From NCBI GenBank assembly GCA_023133185.1, contig JAGLWX010000235.1, positions 1 through 5,972 on the forward strand: a stretch of DNA of 5,972 bases, given 5' to 3'. This document shows, piece by piece, positions 1 through 5,972 of this stretch. The notes below the pieces were generated by a model. The model was not told the origin of the DNA. It did no database searches and saw nothing but the letters and a program-made list of their open reading frames with translations. The translations under genes were made by a program, and so were the position numbers. The first letter of the stretch is position 1, and each line of letters starts with the position of its first letter. This DNA is from Fidelibacterota bacterium. Its GTDB lineage: Bacteria > Fidelibacterota > UBA2242.

Positions 1-416
1 TCTCTTTTCTTAATTGATGCACCTTCGCCATCAGCTGCAGCCATAAATTCAGCAGCCAATTTTTCCGCCATCGATTTACCGGGACGGGCTTTTGCAAAAT
101 TAATAATCCAACGAGATGCCAGCGCAAACTTGCGTCTTGATTTGACTTCAATTGGCACCTGATAAGTTGCGCCACCAATTCTTCTGGATTTTACCTCCAT
201 AACAGGAGATACATTATTCATTGCTTTTCGAAAAACATCCAATCCATTTGCTTTCCGTTTTTCTTCAATGATATCAATTGCGTTGTAAAATATATTCTCT
301 GCAATAGATCGCTTACCCTTTCGCAAAACATAACTGATAAATCTGGCTACATCGATACCGCCATATTTCGGATCAGGTATAACTTCACGAGTAATAACTT
401 TTTTTCTACGTGGCAT
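1..416 (-). CDS. rpsG: 30S ribosomal protein S7, 3' end cut by window edge
   Basis: S7 binds the 3' major domain of 16S rRNA, nucleates assembly of the 30S head and lies near the mRNA exit and E-site. I translated the minus strand from the ATG at 416-414 and read 138 residues without a stop to the edge. The protein opens MPRRKKVITREVIPDPKYGG, has the early GKRSIAENIFYNA helix (about residues 34-46), and then the family signature NVSPVMEVKSRRIGGATYQV (residues 68-87), followed by RRKFALASRW (94-103) and the KSMAEKLAAEFMAAADGEG stretch (114-132). Bacterial S7 is usually about 155-160 residues, so roughly 18 C-terminal residues lie outside. The start is fixed by the conserved N-terminus and by a GGGAG ribosome-binding site 8 bases upstream. 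It follows rpsL by 15 bases in the same reading frame, so co-translation is likely. Nothing suggests damage; the truncation is only the window limit. Confidence 0.97.
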   Translation of the reverse strand, partial: MPRRKKVITREVIPDPKYGGIDVARFISYVLRKGKRSIAENIFYNAIDIIEEKRKANGLDVFRKAMNNVSPVMEVKSRRIGGATYQVPIEVKSRRKFALASRWIINFAKARPGKSMAEKLAAEFMAAADGEGASIKKR

Positions 417-424
417 TAAGTAAT

Positions 425-430
425 CTCCCT
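425..430 (-). promoter_or_regulatory. Ribosome-binding site of rpsG, overlapping a second stop codon
   Basis: On the minus strand the bases AGGGAG end 8 bases before the rpsG ATG. The A and first G belong to an in-frame TAG (431-429) that directly follows the rpsL TAG (434-432), so the Shine-Dalgarno is merged with a tandem stop pair. A ribosome terminating on rpsL would stop on top of the rpsG initiation site, which favours re-initiation. The motif is seen directly; the coupling is inferred. Confidence 0.8.
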
Positions 431-431
431 A

Positions 432-803
432 CTATGACGGACGTTTGGTACCATATCGGGACCGACTGTTTCTTCTATCATTCACACCACTGGTGTCGAG
501 AGTACCACGTATAATGTGGTAACGAACACCTGGAAGATCTTTAACACGTCCTCCTTCAACTAATACAATGGAATGTTCCTGGAGGTTATGACCTTCACCA
601 GGAATGTAAGCGTTCACTTCCTTGCCATTAGTAAGACGAACACGCGCAACTTTCCGGAGCGCTGAATTCGGCTTTTTCGGTGTAGTTGTATAAACACGAG
701 TACACACACCTCTCTTTTGAGGACAGCCGCGCAGCGCTGGCGCTTTCTCTTTTTTACTTACGGTTTTTCTACCCTTACGTACTAGCTGGTTAATCGTTGG
801 CAT
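432..803 (-). CDS. rpsL: 30S ribosomal protein S12
   Basis: S12 sits at the interface side of the 30S subunit, contacts the decoding centre and affects tRNA selection accuracy; it is the classic streptomycin-resistance locus. The 123-residue product matches the usual length (E. coli 124). Visible landmarks are PTINQLVRKGR at the N-terminus, CPQKRGVCTRVYTTTPKKPN (residues 27-46), NSALRKVARVRL (46-57), GEGHNLQEHS (69-78), GGRVKDLPGVRYH (84-96) and the basic tail SRYGTKRPS. K43 and K88, where resistance substitutions commonly occur, are both the wild-type lysine, so a streptomycin-sensitive S12 is expected. D89 is the position methylthiolated by RimO in many bacteria. The start is supported by the conserved N-terminus and a GGAGAG Shine-Dalgarno 3 bases upstream. 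The gene ends in TAG immediately followed by a second TAG. It lies 75 bases after rpoC and 15 bases before rpsG, the usual str-cluster position. Confidence 0.99.
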   Translation of the reverse strand: MPTINQLVRKGRKTVSKKEKAPALRGCPQKRGVCTRVYTTTPKKPNSALRKVARVRLTNGKEVNAYIPGEGHNLQEHSIVLVEGGRVKDLPGVRYHIIRGTLDTSGVNDRRNSRSRYGTKRPS

Positions 804-806
804 ATT

Positions 807-812
807 CTCTCC
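807..812 (-). promoter_or_regulatory. Ribosome-binding site of rpsL
   Basis: Minus-strand GGAGAG lies 3 bases from its last G to the rpsL ATG (core GGAG at 812-809, about 5 bases away). It follows directly on a TATAAT hexamer (818-813), which is discussed among the rejected items. This site supports the rpsL start. Confidence 0.75.
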
Positions 813-827
813 ATTATAAAAGCCTGT

Positions 828-850
828 AAAAATACAATTACTTTATTTTT
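828..850. repeat. Short all-A/T inverted repeat between rpoC and rpsL
   Basis: AAAAATA (828-834) and TATTTTT (844-850) are perfect 7-base inverse complements around a 9-base loop. The stem has no G:C pair, so it would be weak in RNA and does not resemble a standard rho-independent terminator. In A+T-rich DNA it may be chance; a processing or protein-binding site is possible but unsupported. Confidence 0.35.
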
Positions 851-878
851 TAAGCAATAGATTTTATTCGATAAGCGT

Positions 879-3800
879 CTATTTTTGTAAGGCTGCAAGT
901 TCATCCTCCTTAGATCGTTCTTTTTCCCGAATAGAATCCCATTCCTGCAACTCTTCCTCGGGTTCAATTGCAATAATATCCTTGTACTTCCGTAATCCCG
1001 TACCGGCAGGAATTAAGTGCCCCATCAAAATATTCTCTTTCAGACCGCGTAAATAATCTACTTTGCCAGCTACTGAGGCATCGGTCAATACGCGTGTAGT
1101 TTCCTGAAAAGAGGCTGCCGAAAGAAATGATTCCGTGTTTAAGGACGCTCTGGTGATACCCAGGAGCATCTCTGTAAACTGCGCCGGTCTGGCCGGCCGG
1201 GCTTTTGCAGGATTTCTACCCTCTTCTTTTAACAGGCGATTAAATTTTGCAAATTCCTTTTTCGACACAACATCTTCAATATCCCAATCGGAATCACCAA
1301 CATTGGTAATAACAACATATTCCTTAATACGTTCATTTTCTCTTACCAATTCACGTTTATTGACACGGTCTTTTTCTAACAGGTTTGTATCTCCGGAATC
1401 TTCAATAAGAACCTTCTGCATCATTTGGCGAACAATAACTTCAATATGCTTATCGTTGATACGAACACCCTGAAGTCGATATACTTCCTGGATTTCATTC
1501 ACCAAATATTCCTGAACTTTTCGAGGATCCTGAACTGCCAGAATATCCTGCGGCGCTACCGGACCTTCGCATAAACGGTCACCGGCTTTGACTTCGTCAC
1601 CCTGATTAACTAAAATATGGCGACCATAAGGCATTTTGTATTTTTTCTGGAGCTCGTCAGTACTGGAAACGATGATTTCTCGAATACCTTTTTCCGTTTT
1701 TCCAAACGAGATATTTCCATCTATTTCCGTAATCACAGATGGATCTTTCGGGCGTCTCGCTTCAAACAACTCGGCGACGCGAGGCAGACCACCTGTAATA
1801 TCACTGGTTTTACTCATCTCTTTTGGAATCTTAGCGATAACATCACCAGTGACAACATCATCACCATTTCTGACGACTAACGTCGCCCGAACCGGTAAAA
1901 TAAATCCGTGATGAACAACTTCTTGTCCATCTTCTACACTCACGATGTCAACTCGAGGCTGAATAGTACGATCTTTTGCTTCAATTACTGTTGTTGATTT
2001 GTGTCCGGATTCATCTGCTTCAATACTATACGTTACATTTTCAATCAAATCTACAAACCGGACTTTCCCATCGTTTAAAGCCAGGATTTGATCCATATAA
2101 ATATCCCAGCGGAATAGCGTCTGTCCAATCTTTACCTCGTCGCCTTCTTTGACCAGTATGTGAGCACCGTACGATATATTGTAAGTAGATGTCACACGGT
2201 TGTTTTCATCAATCAGGCTCAACATCGCATTGCGAGAGACCACAACCGAATATTTTTCTCTTTTATAATCAATAAATTTGTAATTATCTGAGAATATAAC
2301 TTTGCCCTTGCTTTTTGCGACCGTCTCAGATTCTTCAACAATACGGGCAGCAGTACCACCAAAGTGGAATGTTCGCAGGGTCAACTGAGTGCCCGGCTCC
2401 CCAATGGATTGGGCTGCCATAATTCCGGTTGCCTCACCAATGTTAACCAATTTTCCGGTTGCCAGATTGCGTCCGTAACAATTACTACAAACGCCCCGGC
2501 GAGATTCACAGGTTAATACCGACCGAATCCTGATCTTTTCGATCCCCGAACGCTGAATTCTCAGCGCTTTTGTCTCGGTAATTTCCTGACCGGCTTCTAC
2601 GATAATTTCATTATCATCTTCCGGGTTAAAAACATCTTCCTGGGCAACACGACCAACAATTCGATCTGCCAGGTTTTCAATAATATTTTCTTCTTTCTTT
2701 AATGCGGTAATCTCAATACCATTAATCGTACCGCAATCTACTTCCGAAATAACCACATCCTGAGAAACGTCAACAAGACGGCGGGTAAGGTAACCGGCGT
2801 CAGCAGTTTTTAAGGCAGTATCCGCCAGGCCCTTACGGGCTCCATGCGTGGAAATAAAGTATTCCAACACGGTCAAACCTTCCTTAAAGTTTGACGTAAT
2901 TGGTGTTTCAATAATTTCACCGACCTGACCGGTCATGGTTTTTTGCGGTTTTGCCATCAATCCACGCATACCAGCCAGCTGCTTAATCTGCTCGCTACTT
3001 CCACGAGCACCGGAATCCGCCATCATAAACACGGGGTTGAATCCCTGACGATCTTTTGCCATATTGTCAATCATAACTTGCGAAAGTTTATTTGTCGTAT
3101 GGGTCCAGTTGTCAATAACTTTATTATACCGCTCACCTTCGGTTAAAATACCTTTCCGGAATTTTTTCTGGATGTTTTCAACTCTGACAAATGAATCTTT
3201 AAGGATAGTATCTTTTTCATCAGGAATGAGTACATCTGATATAGAAATTGACACACCGGATTGTGTAGCGTATTTAAAACCGAGGTTTTTCAGATTGTCG
3301 AGAAACTTTACAGCTTCAAAGTTTCCAACTTCTTGAAATGCTTTCCCTACGATTCTTTCAACTGTTTTTTTACTAATTAACTCATTTATATAACCCATAC
3401 CTTTGGGCAGTGTACGATTAAAGAGCGCTCGGCCTGGCGTTGTATCAATGATTTTACCATTCACTCTGATTTTTACTTTGGCATGTAAATCGACTTCGCC
3501 GTTTTCATAAGCCGTAACCGCTTCATCAATTGACGAAAAAGTTAAACCTTCTCCTAAAGCCCCGTCTTTTTGACGTGTTATGTAATACATTCCAAGCACC
3601 ATATCCTGAGATGGAATGGCAATTGGATGTCCATTCGCCGGATGAAGAATATTATGGCTGGATAATGCCAGAACCCGGCATTCCATCTGTGCTTCAAACG
3701 ACAGCGGTACATGAACAGCCATCTGGTCGCCATCAAAGTCAGCATTGAATGCTGCGCAAACCAGCGGATGGATCTGAATGGCTTTACCATTGATTAATAC

Positions 3801-5153
3801 TGGCTGAAATGCCTGAATACCAAGACGGTGCAGTGTCGGTGCGCGGTTTAATAATATCGGCTGATCTTTGACTACATACTCCAAAACCTTGTAAACTTCC
3901 GGATCCTTTCGTTCTACCATCGATTTAGCTGCTTTTGGTGTTTTTGACAGGCGTCGTCTAATCAATTGATGAATAATATGTGGTTTAAACAGTTCAATCG
4001 CCATCTCTTTCGGCAAACCGCACTGATTCAGTTGCAATGTCGGTCCAACAACAATCACCGAACGTCCGCTGTAATCAACACGTTTACCTAACAGGTTCTG
4101 ACGGAAACGACCTTCTTTACCTTTGAGCATATCACTAAGGCTTTTCAATGGACGGCGCGTCCCGCTACGTACTTCAGTCCGCCTGCGGCTGTTGTCAAAC
4201 AGTGAATCCACCGCTTCCTGCAACATCCTTTTTTCATTACGAAGAATTACATCAGGCGCTTTGATCTCGATAAGCTGTTTTAAACGATTATTCCGGATAA
4301 TAACCCGGCGATACAGATCATTCAGATCACTGGCTGCAAAACGCCCGCCCTCTAACGGAACAAGAGGTCGCAGATCCGGTGGAATTACCGGCAATACCGT
4401 AACAATCATCCATTCCGGTTTATTAACAGGTTTTTCCTCACTCAGTAAAAAGGTTTTGATAACCTTCAACCGTTTGAGAATTTCGGTTTTTTGTGTTACT
4501 GATTTCTTTATCTTAAGCTCTTTTTTCAGATCACGAACCAGAATTTCAACATCAACTTTCTGAAGCAGTTCACGGATAGCTTCACCGCCGGTTTTGGCCA
4601 TGAAATAATTCTGGGATTCTTCTTCATCGAATAATTCTGTTTTCGGTCCGAATTTTCTTATATTTTCAAAATATTCTTCTTCCGAAATTACAGATTTATA
4701 CGGCAGTTCAGAACCACCCTTATTTAATACAACATATTTTTCATAATAGACGATCTCTTCAATCTTTTTAGTCGGAATATTCAGAAGATAATACAATTTG
4801 CTCGGTATTGAGCGCAAAAACCAAATATGTACGACCGGAACAGCCAGGGTAATATGTCCCATCCGTTCCCGGCGGACTTTTTTTCTGGCGACTTCTACTC
4901 CACATCGGTCGCAAACAATTCCTTTATACCTGATCCGTTTGTATTTTCCACAATGACATTCCCAATCTTTCACCGGTCCAAATATTTTCTCACAGAATAA
5001 CCCGTCTTTTTCCGGTTTATAAGAACGATAATTAATCGTTTCCGGTTTAAGCACTTCACCATGGGAGCGGATTAAAATCGTTTCTGGAGAAGACAGGTGA
5101 ATGGTAATACTTTCAAATTCACGCTTTTGACTAAAAGGTCTTGTAAAATTCAT
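879..5153 (-). CDS. rpoC: DNA-directed RNA polymerase subunit beta-prime
   Basis: Beta-prime supplies the catalytic magnesium site and much of the clamp of RNA polymerase. The 1424-residue product is complete and near the length of Gram-negative homologues (E. coli 1407). In order: N-terminal zinc finger C66, C68, C81, C84; lid region about 257-273; clamp coiled-coil that docks sigma about 277-324; switch-2 segment around GRFRQNLLGKRVDYSGRS (348-365); catalytic NADFDGD with D472, D474, D476; the MADSGARGS segment (711-719); bridge helix about 757-793; second zinc site C807, C882, C889, C892; first half of the trigger loop with GTQLTLRTFHFGG (921-933, H930 equivalent to E. coli H936); a long insertion, about 942-1112; then DITGGLPRVAELFEARRP (1118-1135); and a C-terminal LGITRASLNTESF...SFQETTRVL block (1331-1356). 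The ATG at 5153 is preceded by GGAGGT. It follows rpoB by 34 bases. It ends in TAG with a back-up TAA five codons later. FCB-like in style. Confidence 0.99.
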   Translation of the reverse strand: MNFTRPFSQKREFESITIHLSSPETILIRSHGEVLKPETINYRSYKPEKDGLFCEKIFGPVKDWECHCGKYKRIRYKGIVCDRCGVEVARKKVRRERMGHITLAVPVVHIWFLRSIPSKLYYLLNIPTKKIEEIVYYEKYVVLNKGGSELPYKSVISEEEYFENIRKFGPKTELFDEEESQNYFMAKTGGEAIRELLQKVDVEILVRDLKKELKIKKSVTQKTEILKRLKVIKTFLLSEEKPVNKPEWMIVTVLPVIPPDLRPLVPLEGGRFAASDLNDLYRRVIIRNNRLKQLIEIKAPDVILRNEKRMLQEAVDSLFDNSRRRTEVRSGTRRPLKSLSDMLKGKEGRFRQNLLGKRVDYSGRSVIVVGPTLQLNQCGLPKEMAIELFKPHIIHQLIRRRLSKTPKAAKSMVERKDPEVYKVLEYVVKDQPILLNRAPTLHRLGIQAFQPVLINGKAIQIHPLVCAAFNADFDGDQMAVHVPLSFEAQMECRVLALSSHNILHPANGHPIAIPSQDMVLGMYYITRQKDGALGEGLTFSSIDEAVTAYENGEVDLHAKVKIRVNGKIIDTTPGRALFNRTLPKGMGYINELISKKTVERIVGKAFQEVGNFEAVKFLDNLKNLGFKYATQSGVSISISDVLIPDEKDTILKDSFVRVENIQKKFRKGILTEGERYNKVIDNWTHTTNKLSQVMIDNMAKDRQGFNPVFMMADSGARGSSEQIKQLAGMRGLMAKPQKTMTGQVGEIIETPITSNFKEGLTVLEYFISTHGARKGLADTALKTADAGYLTRRLVDVSQDVVISEVDCGTINGIEITALKKEENIIENLADRIVGRVAQEDVFNPEDDNEIIVEAGQEITETKALRIQRSGIEKIRIRSVLTCESRRGVCSNCYGRNLATGKLVNIGEATGIMAAQSIGEPGTQLTLRTFHFGGTAARIVEESETVAKSKGKVIFSDNYKFIDYKREKYSVVVSRNAMLSLIDENNRVTSTYNISYGAHILVKEGDEVKIGQTLFRWDIYMDQILALNDGKVRFVDLIENVTYSIEADESGHKSTTVIEAKDRTIQPRVDIVSVEDGQEVVHHGFILPVRATLVVRNGDDVVTGDVIAKIPKEMSKTSDITGGLPRVAELFEARRPKDPSVITEIDGNISFGKTEKGIREIIVSSTDELQKKYKMPYGRHILVNQGDEVKAGDRLCEGPVAPQDILAVQDPRKVQEYLVNEIQEVYRLQGVRINDKHIEVIVRQMMQKVLIEDSGDTNLLEKDRVNKRELVRENERIKEYVVITNVGDSDWDIEDVVSKKEFAKFNRLLKEEGRNPAKARPARPAQFTEMLLGITRASLNTESFLSAASFQETTRVLTDASVAGKVDYLRGLKENILMGHLIPAGTGLRKYKDIIAIEPEEELQEWDSIREKERSKEDELAALQK
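1818..2330 (-). other. Trigger-loop insertion of beta-prime (SI3-like)
   Basis: Within rpoC, residues about 942-1112 separate the two halves of the trigger loop (RTFHFGGTAAR before, TSDITGGLPRVAELF after). The roughly 170-residue insert contains two similar beta-rich stretches with GDEVKIGQTLF (1004-1014) and GDDVVTGDVIAKI (1097-1109), the pattern of sandwich-barrel-hybrid motif repeats. In E. coli the insert at this place is SI3, about 188 residues, which affects pausing and intrinsic cleavage. Gram-positive bacteria lack it. Edges are approximate; domain identity is inferred from position and repeat pattern. Confidence 0.75.
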
Positions 5154-5165
5154 TTGTTTATTATT

Positions 5166-5171
5166 ACCTCC
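5166..5171 (-). promoter_or_regulatory. Ribosome-binding site of rpoC
   Basis: Minus-strand GGAGGT is a near-perfect Shine-Dalgarno. It lies 12 bases before the rpoC ATG, a little farther than usual, across an A-rich spacer (AATAATAAACAA). No alternative in-frame start exists between the motif and 5153, and homologues begin at the equivalent place, so the ATG is kept. Confidence 0.8.
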
Positions 5172-5187
5172 AACCCCTTCATTCGGG

Positions 5188-5972
5188 CTAACTTATATCC
5201 ATTTCTATGCATAGACCTTGCAGCTCTTTCAACAATACATTAAAGGATTCAGGTATTCCGAAATCGGAGAAATTTTCACCCTTCACGATTGCATTATAAA
5301 CTCTGGAACGACCTTCCACATCATCAGACTTAACAGTCAGGATTTCCTGTAAAGTATAAGCAGCGCCATAAGCTTCAAGAGCCCACACTTCCATCTCGCC
5401 AAATCGTTGACCGCCAAATTGGGCTTTCCCGCCAAGCGGCTGCTGCGTTACCAGCGAGTATGGACCCGTTGATCGGGCATGCATCTTATCTTCAACAAGA
5501 TGCGCCAGCTTCATCATGTAGATGTATCCAACGGTCACCGGGTTATCATATGGCTCTCCGGTCATACCGTCGAACAGTACCGTTTTACCGCTTTTCGGAA
5601 GATTCGCTTTCTTCATTTCTTCGACAACTTCCTTTTCGGAAGCGCCATCAAACACGGAAGTTTCGTAGTGAATTCCTAATTTCATTCCTGCCCAACCCAG
5701 CATTGTTTCATACAGCTGGCCAAGATTCATACGAGACGGCACACCAAGTGGATTTAATATGATATCAATGGGAGTGCCATCCTCTAAAAATGGCATATCT
5801 TCCTGTGGTACTATTATGGAAACAACCCCTTTATTGCCGTGGCGCCCTGCCATCTTATCACCAATCTGGATTTTCCGTTTATTAGCAACATAGACTTTCG
5901 CCAATTGCAAAACTCCGGGTTGCAGATCGTCTCCGACTTTGATTTTGTAAATTTCCCGTTCCAGCTCTTCAT
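5188..5972 (-). CDS. rpoB: DNA-directed RNA polymerase subunit beta, C-terminal 260 residues (5' part outside window)
   Basis: Beta forms one half of the RNA polymerase active cleft and contains the rifampicin pocket, which is not in this window. The frame is open from the window edge at 5972; the first visible residues are EELEREIYKIKVGDDLQPGV. A TTG at 5910-5908 is an internal leucine, not a start. Landmarks, numbered from the first visible full codon: GDKMAGRHGNKG (37-48), whose two lysines K39 and K47 match the active-site lysines E. coli K1065 and K1073; DGTPIDIILNPLGVPSRMN; MTGEPYDNPVTVGYIYMMKL; HARSTGPYSLVTQQPLGGKA followed by QFGGQRFGEMEVWALEAYGA; and the terminal PESFNVLLKELQGL. The last part packs against the beta-prime N-terminus. 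After LGWAGMKLGIHYET the sequence runs straight to VFDGA, so the extra segment of E. coli beta at that point is absent. The end is short, without the acidic tail of Bacillus. It ends in TAG with an in-frame TGA three codons on. Confidence 0.98.
   Translation of the reverse strand, partial: EELEREIYKIKVGDDLQPGVLQLAKVYVANKRKIQIGDKMAGRHGNKGVVSIIVPQEDMPFLEDGTPIDIILNPLGVPSRMNLGQLYETMLGWAGMKLGIHYETSVFDGASEKEVVEEMKKANLPKSGKTVLFDGMTGEPYDNPVTVGYIYMMKLAHLVEDKMHARSTGPYSLVTQQPLGGKAQFGGQRFGEMEVWALEAYGAAYTLQEILTVKSDDVEGRSRVYNAIVKGENFSDFGIPESFNVLLKELQGLCIEMDIS

Larger units (their letters stand above)
804..878. other. A+T-rich rpoC-rpsL intergenic spacer without a terminator
   Basis: These 75 bases separate the rpoC stop from the rpsL start. 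The stretch is strongly A+T-rich compared with the flanking genes. I looked for an intrinsic terminator on the minus strand and found none: the only inverted repeats are all-A/T (828-850, and TTAT-TCG-ATAA at 864-874) with no G+C stem ahead of a U-run. The rpsL ribosome-binding site is at its downstream end. Read-through transcription from rpoC into rpsL is the simplest interpretation; an internal promoter cannot be ruled out. Confidence 0.7.

Noticed and set aside
813..818. Exact TATAAT hexamer on the minus strand just upstream of rpsL, as a possible -10 promoter element
   Set aside because: It abuts the rpsL Shine-Dalgarno; a start site 6-8 bases downstream would leave a leader of only a few bases without the ribosome-binding site. 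The hexamer 17 bases upstream is GTAATT, not TTGACA-like. In such A+T-rich DNA a chance match is likely.
782..973. 63-codon minus-strand open frame spanning the rpoC end, the spacer and the rpsL start
   Set aside because: It overlaps the ends of both rpoC and rpsL in another frame, has no ribosome-binding site that I can see and no recognisable product.
1135..1911. Several plus-strand open frames (1135-1473, 1617-1880, 1636-1911) antisense to the 3' part of rpoC
   Set aside because: They overlap each other in different frames and lie opposite well-conserved beta-prime sequence; the products resemble no family I know. Shadows of the real gene.
4123..4563. 146-codon open frame on the plus strand inside rpoC
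   Set aside because: It is fully antisense to the conserved clamp and lid region of rpoC, with no ribosome-binding site recognised and a low-complexity Arg/Ser/Leu-rich product typical of shadow frames.
5460..5762. Plus-strand open frames opposite rpoB
   Set aside because: Antisense to strongly conserved rpoB sequence; no start signals or family resemblance.
5908..5910. TTG as a possible translation start for a separate 240-residue protein
   Set aside because: The frame continues upstream to the window edge with conserved rpoB residues (GDDLQPGV), so the TTG is an internal leucine codon.
1..5972. A hidden novel system, mobile element, CRISPR array or RNA gene
   Set aside because: Nearly every base is accounted for by four conserved core genes in standard order; the spacers (34, 75 and 15 bases) are too short for such elements and show no direct repeats or tRNA-like folds.

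Overview
This window is a stretch of core bacterial genome. All four genes lie on the minus strand, so transcription runs from high to low coordinates in the order rpoB (3' part) - rpoC - rpsL - rpsG (5' part). This is the classic junction of the RNA polymerase beta/beta-prime operon with the 'str' ribosomal-protein cluster; in most bacteria fusA or tuf would come next, beyond position 1.

Layout: 5972-5188 holds the last 260 codons of rpoB. Then come 34 bases with a strong Shine-Dalgarno, and rpoC complete at 5153-879 (1424 aa). A 75-base A+T-rich gap with no recognisable terminator follows, then rpsL complete at 803-432 (123 aa), a 15-base gap, and rpsG from 416 off the window edge (138 residues visible of about 155). 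The spacing, the ribosome-binding sites and the lack of any G+C-rich hairpin plus U-tract fit one polycistronic message. No tRNA, rRNA, CRISPR, insertion sequence or plus-strand gene is supported; the plus-strand open frames are antisense shadows of rpoC and rpoB.

Organism: by eye the DNA is in the low-to-mid 40s % G+C. Beta-prime has the arrangement of Gram-negative-type polymerases, with a large insertion inside the trigger loop. Its N-terminus, the clamp region, the RTFHxGGTA trigger-loop motif and its length look most like the FCB (Fibrobacterota-Chlorobiota-Bacteroidota) group and relatives. The rpoB tail lacks the extra segment seen in E. coli beta and does not look like a typical Bacteroidota sequence. 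I therefore lean to a less-sampled FCB-related lineage (Calditrichota-, KSB1- or Marinimicrobia-like). This is inference from remembered family sequences, not a phylogeny.

Function: rpoB and rpoC encode the two large subunits that form the RNA polymerase active centre. rpsL and rpsG encode 30S proteins S12 (decoding centre) and S7 (head assembly, mRNA exit/E-site). Catalytic and zinc-binding residues are intact in the visible parts, and nothing looks broken.

I do not see a novel biological system here. The most interesting details are small: all three visible stop codons are TAG, each followed within five codons by a second in-frame stop; the rpsL-rpsG junction has a TAG-TAG pair whose second stop merges with the rpsG Shine-Dalgarno; and the trigger loop carries a lineage-specific insert.
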